Source: Loripinus fragilis (Eukaryota > Mollusca > Bivalvia > Lucinida > Lucinidae). Taken from it: DNA of 64,000 nucleotides. Shown here piece by piece: positions 23,601 to 29,317 of this stretch; within the stretch, counting starts at the first letter, position 1, and the number at the start of each line of letters is the position of its first letter. Under the pieces are notes generated by a model that saw only the letters and a list, made by a program, of their open reading frames with translations, was not told the origin of the DNA and made no database searches. The stretch spans positions 101,060,368 through 101,124,367 of the forward strand of contig OZ026516.1 of the NCBI GenBank assembly GCA_964019695.1. The letters run 5' to 3'. A program made the position numbers and the translations under genes.

Positions 23601-24819
23601 CAACATCTGCTATCTTTTTGGAAGAAATGGAGCCAATGTTTGCGATACACAATATCTCCATAGCAACAGATGATGACATCAAACAATTTGGTGATGACGT
23701 AATCATATACCCTGTATATTTATCCAGGGCAATTATCATTTGTGGAAATTGTCTTAATTGGCTAGAAAAGACCATTGTTTCAGACAATATTTTTTGTCAA
23801 CTTCTTGTAAGCTGATTTGGGAACTCACTTAGGGCCACTGAGTGTATATGAGAGTGCTTTTACCTCAGTTGGTAGAGCGTTAGACTAGGCATTAAAAAGG
23901 TTGCTAGTTTGAGATCCACAGCCAGGGGAGTATTTGTTTTGTGTCCTTGACCAAGACACTTTATCCTCTGCTTAGTACTGGTTTAACCCAGGAAGACAGA
24001 AAATTGTCCTGCCATGACTGAAAAATTGTTGACTGGGACATAAACCATCAGTACAAACAAACAAATGAGCGGTGACATGTTCTTTCCAACAATGTGACAT
24101 TTTGACAAGTGTTGACTCAGACGAGCTTGTGCAGCCTCCTTTCAAGCTTAGAAACTCCAAATTATGTTCAGTCAGTAGCTTAATAGTCATAGAATATTCA
24201 AGCGACTAGCAAAGTCTGATCAGACTGCGTGTATGCGCAGGCTGGTCTAGGCCTTTGCTGGGTGCACATACCACATTGTTGGAAATCTTATGTCACGGCT
24301 CAAATCAATTGGGTCATGAACTGTTCACAGGCTCAGTCTTAATGAGTCATTTCCTCATTAACCCATAGAAAGTCAGCCTCAAAACTCTGAATTTAGCAGA
24401 TTATAATGACTTCTTGAATTTATTTCAATTAATCTAAAGACAATTGACCATTTAAACTTTGAAATTATTAAAATTTTGTAAGCATACTGCAAGTTTTTAA
24501 ATTTGAACTTCTGAAGTTCAGGATTATGGAAATTTCTGAATTTTCATGCATAACAATGTACTTTACCGTATAATTCTTAAAAAATGGGTAAAGCATGATA
24601 TCTCTAGTCTATTTTTAGATATATGTTTTCTATTTTAAGATATCTGGTCTACCTGGTAGCTCGGAAGCAGACAATCAATTCACCTACACAACACTACAGG
24701 AAGACCGAGACATAGAGCTCCCTTATAGAGGACACGACGGTGAAAATGGCAGTCACGCTTACGATAATCCTCTAGCAAGCGGCACTGAACAGCCAGCCAC
24801 TCTCAAATTGGATCAATAG
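5511..24819 (+). CDS. 3' end of a type I membrane receptor with FN3 domains (six exons, 5' end outside window)
   Basis: Exons 5511-5637, 16301-16452, 17283-17415, 20315-20441, 22188-22269 and 24640-24819 all have AG/GT borders and compatible phases. Together they give 266 codons ending in TAG. Residues 1-42 are the second half of an FN3 domain; 44-137 are a complete FN3 domain with the usual Trp66 and Tyr112; about 155-178 form one hydrophobic helix; 180-266 form a cytoplasmic tail with NPQY (197-200) and YTTL (223-226). NPxY motifs bind PTB adaptors or direct clathrin uptake, and YxxL-type motifs bind AP complexes. This suggests an endocytic or adhesion receptor in the plasma or endosomal membrane, with its N-terminus outside the cell. 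FN3 repeats next to a VAFENPxY-like tail fit LRP/SORL1-type receptors, but cell-adhesion receptors are equally possible, so I give no symbol. The start and signal peptide are not in the window. Confidence 0.85.
5905..6290 (+). mobile_element. TCCG-type element, short copy in intron 1
   Basis: Begins with a self-complementary leader (atgggccaccaacttt against aaagttgaaggggcat), then ccatccgtccgtccgtccc, then a body with aaatttcatagatggatt and tctcatcaaa. Same order of parts as the elements at 2876 and 8773, with a different sequence. The right end is not defined. Confidence 0.5.
6420..7150 (+). mobile_element. Family Q dispersed element, copy 1
   Basis: Shares long stretches with 7734-8640 (same strand) and 13620-14545 (opposite strand), for example aggccaaacgtgatgttg, gaagaaagtatgcagatg and acacatggcatgtacatgac. 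Near its left end is a hairpin, ctaccgcgaaa against tttcgcggtag, with a 46-base loop. The open frames here are short and not shared between copies, so it is probably non-autonomous. Class unknown. Confidence 0.65.
7316..7513 (-). mobile_element. tRNA-derived SINE (family S), minus strand
   Basis: On the minus strand it starts aggagcgcag and has a box-B match (gggttcgagcctc), then cctagcttagtactggttca and a caaa-rich tail. An 11-bp duplication (ctgcttgtttg) flanks it at 7305-7315 and 7514-7524, the mark of retroposition. Box A is slightly damaged. Confidence 0.85.
7543..7600. repeat. Short foldback (family D)
   Basis: Centre aaatgctgcattatgcagca with tttc, flanked by cagata and atctgggtctgcact. 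Similar in style to the GATCAGAC foldbacks at 15,835, 26,328 and 36,636. Confidence 0.5.
7734..8640 (+). mobile_element. Family Q dispersed element, copy 2
   Basis: Second direct copy, lacking the CCGCGAAA hairpin end and extending further right through gcacacttacccctgcccc to atcatttatctacatg. Its right part matches, in inverse, 13,620-13,980. It contains several small open frames with no similarity to known proteins. Confidence 0.65.
8773..11186 (+). mobile_element. 2.4-kb TCCG-type element with 12-bp perfect TIR and tandem body
   Basis: Ends are exact inverted repeats: ATACCCCCCGCA (8773-8784) and TGCGGGGGGTAT (11175-11186). The left end is also a hairpin (ATACCCCCCGCAAAC against GTTTGTGGTGGGTAT). 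A block consisting of a TCCG microsatellite, taacgctttg, gctggattttcatcaaacc and about 190 bp more occurs three times (from 8,817, 9,305 and 9,798). It is followed by further units of about 190 bp. Repeated open frames starting MIGPCMAYNS are readings through these units, not genes. Confidence 0.8.
9069..11080 (+). repeat. Tandem ~190-bp units inside the 8773 element
   Basis: Units contain gatggtgccttcatgggcc, cctaccacagcttttgatgg, caatgtagacacattgaac and tgacaaaatgacagctgtg. Copies start near 9069, 9240, 9550, 9740, 10050, 10230, 10390, 10575, 10765 and 10960, decaying toward the right end. Confidence 0.8.
11190..11510. other. Unassigned intron 1 sequence with a CA microsatellite
   Basis: Nothing recognisable except a short acacacacgcacacacgc tract near 11,375. 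Confidence 0.5.
11515..11975. repeat. Family A repeats (one inverted, one fragmentary direct copy)
   Basis: 11515-11700 reads as the reverse of family A, with ctgctgatttttttttcc, agcagtttggatc and then gtctgatctgggtctaaatt. 11867-11970 is a weaker direct copy (attatctggatccatacgg ... attcagcagaggac). Confidence 0.5.
11980..12440. other. Unassigned AT-rich intron 1 sequence
   Basis: I see no gene, repeat family or strong secondary structure. gactatgcagctttaa at about 12,310 recurs near 62,962. Confidence 0.4.
12448..12570 (-). repeat. Family B palindromic MITE-like element
   Basis: Inverted orientation: cagtttaaacacctg, centre ccgtatcatcgagacggttg, then gttgagaaacagg. Confidence 0.55.
12895..13215 (+). 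mobile_element. Family N element (inverted partner at 62.3 kb)
   Basis: Contains the palindrome atcaatcactagtgattgat, then cttaatgcagctcacttcg, aaagttcaaatgcctataac and aacattttggtacc. The same order is found in inverse at 62,295-62,690, so the two ends of the window share an element in opposite orientation. Confidence 0.6.
13472..13618. repeat. Foldback of ~145 bp
   Basis: Left arm: tttactttttttagtaaata, ctaaatatatttcatctcg, gttgaaaacatcg. The right arm returns the complement: gatgttttcaacac, tcgatgaaatatatttgg, aaaaaagtaaa. The loop lies around tgctgcac. Confidence 0.7.
13620..14545 (-). mobile_element. Family Q dispersed element, copy 3 (inverted)
   Basis: Reverse-strand copy of 6420-7150 plus the right part of 7734-8640: gagatggattggtggtgg, gcgatggcgaaggcgc, cggatgtgacgaagg and the hairpin end with tttcgcggtag. 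The first 130 bp contain AT-rich tandem phrases (attatggtatat). With copies 1 and 2 it forms an inverted pair separated by about 5-7 kb. Confidence 0.65.
14764..15150. mobile_element. Foldback element of ~385 bp
   Basis: Left end: aggccccaccaaataaattt then ttagattctcatcc. The right end is the inverse: gagatgagaatctaaaaatt then tatttggcatggcctt. Poly-T tracts lie inside. No coding frame. Confidence 0.7.
15200..15420 (+). repeat. Family A repeat, nearly complete
   Basis: Both halves are present: ttgtctgctgataacctttg, gatccagatcaggac, a short spacer, gtcctgatctggatcc, ctctgatagtgttcctg and aaaaagtcagcag. Confidence 0.65.
15440..15760. repeat. Weak foldback of ~310 bp
   Basis: tatccatacatgcc at the left is matched in inverse by ggcatgtatgggtg at the right. 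Internal phrases aatctcacaga recur. Low-scoring and possibly a degraded element. Confidence 0.35.
15835..15895. repeat. Family D short foldback
   Basis: ctcagatcagtccactcc then ggagtagtctgatctagg: a hairpin of about 20-bp arms in the GATCAGAC family. Confidence 0.6.
15942..16275 (+). mobile_element. Family G MITE next to exon 2, with a 63-bp end duplication
   Basis: Family G (about 240 bp) runs from gggtgaaagtt through ggctgactttct and its complement agaaagtcagtctcaaaa to tttcacccatg; the ends are inverse to each other. Here the right end plus flank (gaactttcacccatgcatga, then tggtgggaaaaaaggatt) occurs twice in tandem, finishing about 25 bases before the exon acceptor. Confidence 0.7.
16301..16452 (+). 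CDS. FN3 receptor exon 2 (first half of the last FN3 domain)
   Basis: Acceptor tttcttcatggtttcag, donor gtgagt. Enters in phase 1 and leaves in phase 0. It encodes VTPSEPTNFQMSLVEQVYIR and then VKWDPPRSTVPVVFYRIFYK. The opening proline-rich strand, the buried Trp in VKWDPP and the Y-R-I-F-Y strand are the standard first half of FN3. The domain is split over two exons here, a common arrangement for FN3. Confidence 0.9.
16500..16865 (+). mobile_element. Family P element in intron 2
   Basis: Shares an ordered series of matches with 27,950-28,285: gataaaacactagtgattta, tagtaatgctatgta, ttgttaaactaattgc, gataaaatgctcagcaagcc and attttatctcttttcccc. Unit length about 350 bp; type unknown. Confidence 0.6.
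17283..17415 (+). CDS. FN3 receptor exon 3 (second half of the last FN3 domain)
   Basis: Acceptor ttttgtttttag, donor gtaggt, phase 0 in and phase 1 out. It encodes ATTPTITERLGPMPENTDYM, IYVVAYSDDGAGKSTETKTI and TTGA. The conserved FN3 tyrosine is in TDYMIYVVAYS and the G-strand is TETKTITT. The next residues lead directly to the membrane helix, so this is the membrane-proximal domain. Confidence 0.9.
17416..18020. other. Intron 3, AT-rich with poly-T tract
   Basis: A T-run of about 30 (around 17606-17637) and a local inverted repeat (gaaaatgaccagcgaactgg, then tcattttc) are visible. No exon-like frame. Confidence 0.6.
18030..18215 (+). mobile_element. Family H MITE, rearranged copy
   Basis: Family H has ends close to cccgaggttataaaac and a central palindrome, gttaaaatgccaacaatt then gttggcattttaac. 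Here the left end (ttctcatgctcaactcaac) and the palindrome are present but the segment order is altered and the right end is lost. Confidence 0.55.
18208..18797. repeat. Foldback with ~220-bp arms
   Basis: The left arm (18208-18430) carries cattaagaggctattttggc, taataggtt-type tracts, gttgctatggtaacaaaaat and ggctgccaaaataggctg. The right arm (18575-18797) carries the inverse: aagcctattttgtctgcc, tttgttaccatagcaacgg, ccaaatttgcctcttaatg. A transcript of intron 3 would form a long imperfect hairpin. Confidence 0.8.
18829..19640 (+). mobile_element. TCCG-type element with four ~175-bp units in intron 3
   Basis: The leader folds on itself (tagctcacctgagcca against tggctcatggttagcta). It is followed by tgtccgttgtccgtcgtc, then gctggatttgaccaaacttt, then about four units containing tctgaaaccacatggcctag, tttggtatgtagcaacacc and cctggggccaaaaatggcc. 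The right end fades at about 19,640. Confidence 0.7.
19650..19715 (+). mobile_element. Family H right-end fragment
   Basis: gagcatggaaaaagttttat followed by aatctcggggcctgatcag, the family H right end. It runs into a family D-like phrase (ccatactgtttg). Confidence 0.5.
19855..20095 (+). mobile_element. Family G MITE, degraded
   Basis: aaggctgactaaccatcaaa, attcagcctcaaaatactga and gcagattatggtagc match the family G middle; the ends are worn. Confidence 0.5.
20315..20441 (+). CDS. FN3 receptor exon 4 (transmembrane exon)
   Basis: Acceptor cttgttgtttttag, donor gtaaac, phase 1 in and phase 2 out. It encodes a short Ser/Pro-rich stalk (VILVSPPSPPGTSEK) and the membrane helix (TVGLAVGLTLALVLLIAVAV then IAVFLYR). 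The arginine at the end, followed by Arg and Lys on the next exon, fits the positive-inside rule, with the tail in the cytoplasm. A second copy of this exon lies 457 bp downstream. Confidence 0.9.
20462..20692 (+). mobile_element. Family E MITE (TIR) in intron 4
   Basis: Family E is about 235 bp with inverse ends (catgagatttccaacaa ... ttgttggaaatctcatg), an inner agatcagcctg/cagtctgatca pair and ggctgcacaggctcgtctga. Seven copies occur in the window, in both orientations. Confidence 0.75.
20692..20729. repeat. Perfect 17-bp-arm hairpin
   Basis: ttttcaagttgtataat is returned as attatacaacttgaaaa around a tiny loop. It sits between the family E element and the duplicated transmembrane exon. 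Confidence 0.8.
20772..20896 (+). pseudogene. Duplicated transmembrane exon without acceptor
   Basis: From ACCAGTGAGAAG to the donor CTACAG/gtaaac this copy differs from exon 4 at only two bases, both silent valine codons (GTA to GTG, GTC to GTT), so the helix is unchanged. The stalk differs (ILVLSPSSQTD instead of ILVSPPSPPG) but stays open. Where exon 4 has the acceptor ttag, this copy has ttac, and the nearest upstream AG gives an early stop in the required phase. It is therefore probably a pseudo-exon, unless an unusual acceptor is used. Confidence 0.75.
20881..21555 (+). repeat. About 15 tandem 44-bp units made from the exon 3' end plus splice donor
   Basis: The unit is gcagtattcctctacag, then gtaaacattattactgtta, then cagttata. 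It equals the last bases of the transmembrane exon, its donor and the first intron bases. Nearly all units keep acag/GTAAAC or a GTGAAC or GTTAAC variant; the last has actg/GTAAAC. The last unit runs into gtaaacaactttatta, the start of the intron after exon 4, so the array grew inside a duplicated exon-intron junction. Confidence 0.9.
21751..22155 (+). mobile_element. Family C pogo/Tigger-like MITE with a SINE inside
   Basis: Ends are inverse (acagtccctttataacac ... cgttataaagggactgt). The inner part has gaattttacaaaggaatc and ggaaaatgacca. It is interrupted by the SINE at 21850-22057. The family assignment comes from the look of the termini only. Confidence 0.65.
21850..22057 (+). mobile_element. 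tRNA-derived SINE (family S)
   Basis: Head ggagcgcagtggctaag, box B ggttcgaacctc, then gtgtccttgagcaagacac, cctaacttag, cagg and cgtaaagaatcaaat. Flanked by catgaaat at 21842-21849 and 22058-22065. The tRNA-like head explains any tRNA prediction here; it is not a functional tRNA. Confidence 0.85.
22188..22269 (+). CDS. FN3 receptor exon 5 (juxtamembrane tail with NPQY)
   Basis: Acceptor ttattttcag, donor gtaaac, phase 2 in and phase 0 out. It encodes RMASKSLDDGNTVAFENPQY and then GNRTGVK. FENPQY matches the F-x-NPxY signal read by PTB-domain adaptors and the endocytic machinery in LDL-receptor relatives. Only 82 bases long; a transposon end lies 29 bases past the donor. Confidence 0.85.
22299..23844. 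mobile_element. 1.5-kb TA-flanked TIR element in intron 5
   Basis: Inverse ends CACTCAGTGGCCATAAGTGA (left) and CACTCAGTGGCCCTAAGTGA (reverse of right), continuing about 10 bases more. TA flanks both sides (22297-22298, 23845-23846). Small open frames inside do not resemble a transposase, so it is a non-autonomous Tc1/mariner-type element. A SINE is nested at 22827-23028. Confidence 0.8.
22827..23028 (+). mobile_element. tRNA-derived SINE (family S) with a perfect 13-bp TSD
   Basis: Head ggagcgcagtggctcagtgg (box A) and caggttcgaccctc (box B). Flanking 13-bp direct repeat agtctttaaatgt at 22814-22826 and 23029-23041. It inserted into the TIR element at 22299, so it is younger than that element. 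Confidence 0.9.
23852..24062 (+). mobile_element. SINE, variant subfamily (S2)
   Basis: Head agagtgcttttacctcagtt and ggtagagcgttagac, with a weakened box B (gctagtttgagatcc), then the shared tail (cctctgcttagtactggttt, attgttgactgggacataa). The different head suggests a separate tRNA-derived lineage. Confidence 0.7.
24064..24310 (-). mobile_element. Family E MITE, inverted
   Basis: Reverse copy: tgagcggtgacatg, then ttccaacaatgtgac ... ccacattgttggaaatc, then tcacggctca. Confidence 0.7.
24340..24550 (+). mobile_element. Family G MITE, partial
   Basis: Starts inside the family at agaaagtcagcctcaaaac and runs to tgaagttcaggattatgg. The left end is missing. Confidence 0.6.
24640..24819 (+). 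CDS. FN3 receptor last exon (C-terminal tail, stop TAG)
   Basis: Acceptor tgttttctattttaag, phase 0. It encodes 59 residues: ISGLPGSSEADNQFTYTTLQ, EDRDIELPYRGHDGENGSHA and YDNPLASGTEQPATLKLDQ, then TAG. YTTL fits the YxxL-type AP-binding pattern; AYDNPL is another tyrosine motif. Its many acidic and polar residues fit a disordered cytoplasmic tail. No clear polyadenylation signal lies close to the stop; SINE and MITE copies begin 146 bases downstream. Confidence 0.85.
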   Translation: MSGLPGSSEADNQFTYTTLQEDRDIELPYRGHDGENGSHAYDNPLASGTEQPATLKLDQ

Positions 24820-24964
24820 TATTATTAATTTATCCTGATTTTTATCTGTCTTAAATCTGCAATTTTTAACCCCTTCACACTCAGATTTGTAAAATTTCCA
24901 TTGTTTTTGCCTTTCTGAGTGCAATGGACTTAACACTAATGTGATAACAATATAGCTTTTTTAA

Positions 24965-25147
24965 GGAGTGCAGAGGCTTAGTGGTAGAGTGTTAGACTTG
25001 GGATTAAAGAGTTGATAGTTATGTCCTAGAGCAAGACACTTTGTCCTCTGCTTAGTACTGATTCATCCCAGGAAGACAGGAAAACTTTCCAACCTGACTG
25101 AAAAAGCGTTGCCTGGGGTGTAAAGCATCAATGCAAACCCCATAAAC
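24965..25147 (+). mobile_element. SINE, degraded S2-like copy
   Basis: ggagtgcagaggcttagtgg, agagtgttagacttggg, then gagcaagacactttgtcctc and gcttagtactg. Box B is lost. It may lie within the receptor's 3' UTR. Confidence 0.65.
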
Positions 25148-25235
25148 AGTTTAAATGACAAGACCAATATGGCTCTTTTTTGCTACTTTTTTTTTACAGA
25201 GAGTAAATCAACAATTTTCATTTTTTCGCTGGTAC

Positions 25236-25443
25236 TACAGAAAAACCTGTGTAAAACAGCCACATAAAAATAGACAAAACAAAGGTCTTAATGACAAGTG
25301 GTAGCTTAATGAAGGTCGAAAGTGTTGCAGAATGCTCCCCTTGGAGCATTCTGCAATACTTTTGACCTGCATTAAGCGATAATCGGTCTTGAAAACCAAT
25401 TTTTGGTCTTTTTGAGAGTGGCCGTTTTACACAGGTTTTATTG
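25236..25443. mobile_element. Family I palindromic MITE
   Basis: The whole element is an inverted repeat: aaaacctgtgtaaaacagcc ... ggccgttttacacaggtttt, with a centre of cagaatgctccccttggagc then attctg. Copies at 28,896 and 40,945. Confidence 0.8.
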
Positions 25444-25604
25444 TATATTGATTTGCTTGTGAAAAGGTATTTGTGTTAAATTTTCAAAATGGTCCCATTA
25501 CATGTATACAACCTAAATTGGGACATGATCAGGATTTTAGCATGTTTTATTAATGTTCATTTCTGTCGCGTGAAAAGCAAGATGTTTTACATGATTATTG
25601 TATG

Positions 25605-25700
25605 AAGAATTTGTCTGGTCTAGAATTTTTAAAAAGTTAATTTAAAAAAAAAAAGTTAGCAGATGACAAGTAAACATGCAAAATTATCCTCATGCAAATA
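25605..25700 (+). repeat. Family A fragment (right half)
   Basis: gtctagaatttttaaaaagt, then aaaaagttagcagatgac and atgcaaaattatcc. Confidence 0.45.
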
Positions 25701-25831
25701 GTTAAGGAAGAGAAGCAAATTCAGTCTTATACTGACCTATACTGTTTGTAAAAGGGGAAAGTTGTTTTTTATGGCTCGTCAGTGCAATTATTCTTACATT
25801 CAAAGATCTGACTTCAATACAGAAAAATTGA

Positions 25832-26007
25832 GGGAGCACAGTAGCTGAGTGGTAGAATGCTTGTCTTGAGATCGAGGGGTTGCAGGTTCAAGCATCACCG
25901 GCGTCACTGCAAAAATCCTTGCTTATTTAGTACGGGTTCAACCCAGTAAGACCCATCCCGACATAACTGAAAAATTGTTGACTGGGACGAAAAGAATCAA
26001 ACCAATC
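25832..26007 (+). mobile_element. tRNA-derived SINE (family S)
   Basis: Head gggagcacagtagctgagtg, box-B region gcaggttcaagcatc and a shortened body. Imperfect flanking repeat agaaaaattgag and agaaaattgag. Confidence 0.75.
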
Positions 26008-26327
26008 CAGAAAATTGAGCTCACTAAGCGAAATATGGTACACTAAGGGTCCTCTGAGCAAGGATTTGTATTTTGAAAGGGAAAAATGATGTCTTTTATT
26101 ATTGAACTTTTTGCTTACTGTAAATGCGGAACCTCATGAATGTGTAAATAGGACGTGTCTACTTAAGACATGGGTAAAAGCTGAAAATGAGGTGTGATTT
26201 TATTCGAAGGTAACTGTATCATTGTACCTTAACACCTTAGTAAAGACAGTAGTTATTTAAACTTTAAAACGCCAGCAAAATAACTTCATTTGAAAATGTC
26301 TGTTTATTGTTTAAAATAAGTATAGAC

Positions 26328-26396
26328 ACAAACAGTGTGGACCCAGATCAGACTGCTCCTATAGGAGCAGTCTGATGAGGATCTACACTGTTTGTT
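26328..26396. repeat. Family D hairpin (~31-bp arms)
   Basis: acaaacagtgtggacccaga then tcagactgctcc, returned as ggagcagtctgatgaggatc then tacactgtttgt. Confidence 0.8.
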
Positions 26397-26399
26397 AAA

Positions 26400-26800
26400 G
26401 AGGCTTCAAAATGTTTCAGTAGACACAAAAAAGCTTTAAGGGTTAATACATGTGAGGTCAGTGATATATGGTCAGGACTTCATGAAATGCATGCACGTTT
26501 GCGCGGCCCAAAAAGCTTATTAACTCATTACCAAATTATAAATAAAACCTGATTTCCCTTCCTTAGCAGATGAAATAGCCAAACCACGCCCAGATATGAA
26601 TATTAAAGTTGCCGCCTTTACAATAAGCAAAAAGTCTATTAATACTTACAATAAAACCTCAAAGGCTTGAACACTGATGGCTCATTTACCATGGTCAACT
26701 TGAACTCCCTATTGAGTCCTTAGAAAATTATTTCCATAGCTCCAGATATCCATAGATAAGGAAGTCTCTTCTTATTTCTTTAAAGAATCACCTTACCAGT
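26400..26800. other. Unassigned intergenic sequence
   Basis: AT-rich, with AATAAA hexamers at about 26,540 and 26,650 that could serve as poly(A) signals for the receptor gene, though 1.7 kb from the stop. No repeat family or exon recognised. Confidence 0.4.
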
Positions 26801-26817
26801 GATTACACACAACATAC

Positions 26818-26999
26818 ATATGAGAGGGTAGTGGTAGAGTGCTTGACTCGAGACCGAGGGTTCGAGCCTCACCGGCATCACTGTGTTGTGTCCTTGAGCA
26901 AGAACATTAATCATAGCTTAGTACTGGTTCAACCCAGGAAGACCAGTCCCTTTATAACTGAAAGATTGTTGATGGGACATAAAGAATCAAATCAAACAA
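26818..26999 (+). mobile_element. SINE (family S), 5'-truncated, perfect 13-bp TSD
   Basis: The head is shortened (gagagggtagtggtagagtg) but box B remains (gggttcgagcctc). Flanking direct repeats acacacaacatac lie at 26805-26817 and 27000-27012. The 109-residue open frame across it is a reading of the SINE. Confidence 0.85.
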
Positions 27000-27044
27000 A
27001 CACACAACATACCTTTAAATTAAAGAAGACCAAATTATTATCTT

Positions 27045-27178
27045 CATTATGCCTCGAGGTTATAAAACTTGAGTACAGTCTCAAGCTCAAAATAAAGCGA
27101 AATGATTGGCTGCTTGCAGACTTGTGTTTGCAAGCAGCCAATCATTGCGCTTTGTTTTGATTTTGAGAACCTCTGGGC
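27045..27178. mobile_element. Family J foldback MITE
   Basis: cgaggttataaaacttgagt, then aatgattggctgcttgcaga, with the inverse gcaagcagccaatcattgcg returned after a seven-base centre. A second copy lies at 42,535. Confidence 0.75.
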
Positions 27179-27377
27179 CAGGTGTTGATTATAATTAACT
27201 CTCATTGGCTCAAACAAATTTTCATGGTCACATAGGTGTTCATTCCATTGAAGTTCGGGTGTATCAAAATTTTCTTTTTTTTCATTTTTCATTGGAAGCT
27301 CAGACCAGACAAATTATTCACTCCATCTATAGTCATGTCCTTCTCTACGCACAATAATAACTGAACACCAAAGCAAA

Positions 27378-27569
27378 TATGGTAAATGTTCTAAAATTTT
27401 GAACACTAGTTGCCTGCCCAAAAGGCCTAAGCACACAGTGCATAGTCTGATCAGGATCTTCCCTGTTTACTATTCTGATAAGCATTTTGTGAATTCTAGC
27501 CCTGATAACCAACATTTTAGTTGAGAACAGAAAGAGAAAAGTGTTAAAATTTTAGAACATTTACCATAC
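27378..27569. mobile_element. Family K foldback element
   Basis: Ends are inverse: tatggtaaatgttctaaaat then tttgaacac, and gtgttaaaattttagaac then atttaccata. A partial inverted copy lies at 55,090-55,200. Confidence 0.7.
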
Positions 27570-27629
27570 TGGCAAACAGAGTGGAACAGAATCTGGCAAA
27601 GTTCAACTCTGTTCAGCTGTTTAGATAAT

Positions 27630-27860
27630 TGAGCCGCGACATGTGATTTCCAACAAAAAGGTATTTTGACAAGTGTAGACTTGTACGAGCCTGTGCAGCC
27701 TCCTTTTAAGCTTAGGAAATTTCGGTCAGTAGTTTAACACTCATAGAATATTCAAGCGACCAGCAAAGGCTCTGATCAGACTGCGCGTATGCGCAGGCTG
27801 ATCTGAGCCTTTGCTGATGGCACATACCACATTGTTGGAAATCTCATGTCGTAGCGGTTT
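27630..27860 (-). mobile_element. Family E MITE, inverted
   Basis: gagccgcgacatgtgatttc ... acattgttggaaatctcatg, then tcgtagcgg. Near-complete. Confidence 0.7.
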
Positions 27861-27949
27861 ATCAGATTTAATTTCAAGCTTTAAAAGCAATGTTACTGTT
27901 TAGAGATTATGCATAATGGATGATATTTTCATATTTTGAGTCTAGAGAT

Positions 27950-28285
27950 CATGTAAGAATTAATGATTTATCTCCATTGTGAATCCATTTTATCATATGA
28001 TGTCCTGTTTTTGAGTTATATAACACCATGTATTAAAATTGATAAACTGCTAGTGGTTTACATGTTTAGTAATGTTATGTACTGACAGTACATAATGACA
28101 AAAGCTTTACATTGTCACGCCAAAAATGTGATTTCAAAGTAATGTTAATGGCATATGATAATGGAATCCTTTATTTTTGAATTTATTAAACTCATTGCAA
28201 ATAATGGATAAGATGCTTGGCAAGCCTTGTATTTTATCTCTTTTCCCCCTACCAGTTTGAAATTCAATAAAACATGAGCATTCAT
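27950..28285 (+). mobile_element. Family P element, second copy
   Basis: Ordered matches with 16,500-16,865: taacaccatgtattaaaatt, gtttagtaatgttatgta, attaaactcattgcaaat and tattttatctcttttcccc. Confidence 0.6.
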
Positions 28286-28483
28286 GTAAGATCCACTATA
28301 TAATAGATGGGACCATGTAACTAACTTTCTGATATTTAGCAGGTCAAAGTTTAAAGTGAGATTAAGGTAGCTGTCCCCTGCTAGAATGTGGATTTATGAA
28401 TATACCCTAAATATTTAGCCAATTAACCTGATACAGCAATTTTTCCTAAGCTTTGAAAAAGTTGATTGGCAACCTGACCCCAA

Positions 28484-28722
28484 GGTTATAAAACTTTTTT
28501 CATACACAACCCAGCTGAACACGAAATTTATCCTGCTTATAAATGTTAAAATGCCAGCAATTGTTGGCATTTTAACACTTATTAGCATGATAAATACAAC
28601 ATCTGAGAGACTTAAGACAAGAAACTTCTTTATTTGTCGATATTTTCTTTTTATGAGCAGTTGAAATATCGTGCTCAGTTGAGTTGAGCATGAAAAAAGT
28701 TTTATAACCTCGGGGCCTGATT
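28484..28722 (+). mobile_element. Family H MITE, complete
   Basis: Left end ccaaggttataaaac and ttttttcatac; central palindrome gttaaaatgccagcaatt then gttggcattttaac; right end gagcatgaaaaaagttttat then aacctcggggcctg. Confidence 0.75.
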
Positions 28723-28895
28723 AGATGTTTAGAGTGTAGTTACAGAATAGCATAAAATGTTAACTCTGATCAGACAGTTTCTTCAGGAGCAGTCTGACCC
28801 TGGTTTGCTCTGTTTGATCATTAATATATCAAATATTTAGGGTAAACATTGTATAAGTCAGTCAAATGAGATTAGTAAACTTTTTGCTTCTTACA

Positions 28896-29093
28896 GTAAA
28901 ACCTGTCTTAAGTGGCCACTCAAATAAAAGACCAAAAATTGGTTTTCAAAACCAATTATCGCTTAATGCAGGTCAAAAGTATTGCAGCATTCTGCAATAC
29001 TTTCAACTTGCATTAAGCTACCGTTTGCTACATTGTTAAAGACCTTTGTTTTATTTATTTTTGGATGGCCGCTTAAGTCAGGTTTTACTGTAT
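28896..29093. mobile_element. Family I palindromic MITE
   Basis: acagtaaaacctgtcttaag ... cttaagtcaggttttactgt, with cattctgcaatact near the centre. Confidence 0.8.
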
Positions 29094-29317
29094 TTGAAAT
29101 TTGTACATGATATGAATAATGTTTTGTTTTCTGTGAATCGTTTTGTGATATTAATTATCTTTTATTTTTGTGAATCAGTTTGTGATAGTCTGTGTATCAA
29201 GTGCCAGTTGTTCAAAAGCATTTTACCTGGAAGAAAATTGACACAAATATTGGCAGGCTGAGTGATAAATTGTGACTTCACACATGTGTGTTAAGTAGTT
29301 TTATCTAATGGGTTGGA

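Noticed and set aside
22299..23844. Transposase gene in the TA-flanked element
   Set aside because: The longest frames (about 65-77 residues) show no helix-turn-helix or DDE pattern, so it is called non-autonomous.
26831..27160. 109-residue plus-strand frame
   Set aside because: It is a translation of a SINE followed by a family J foldback.
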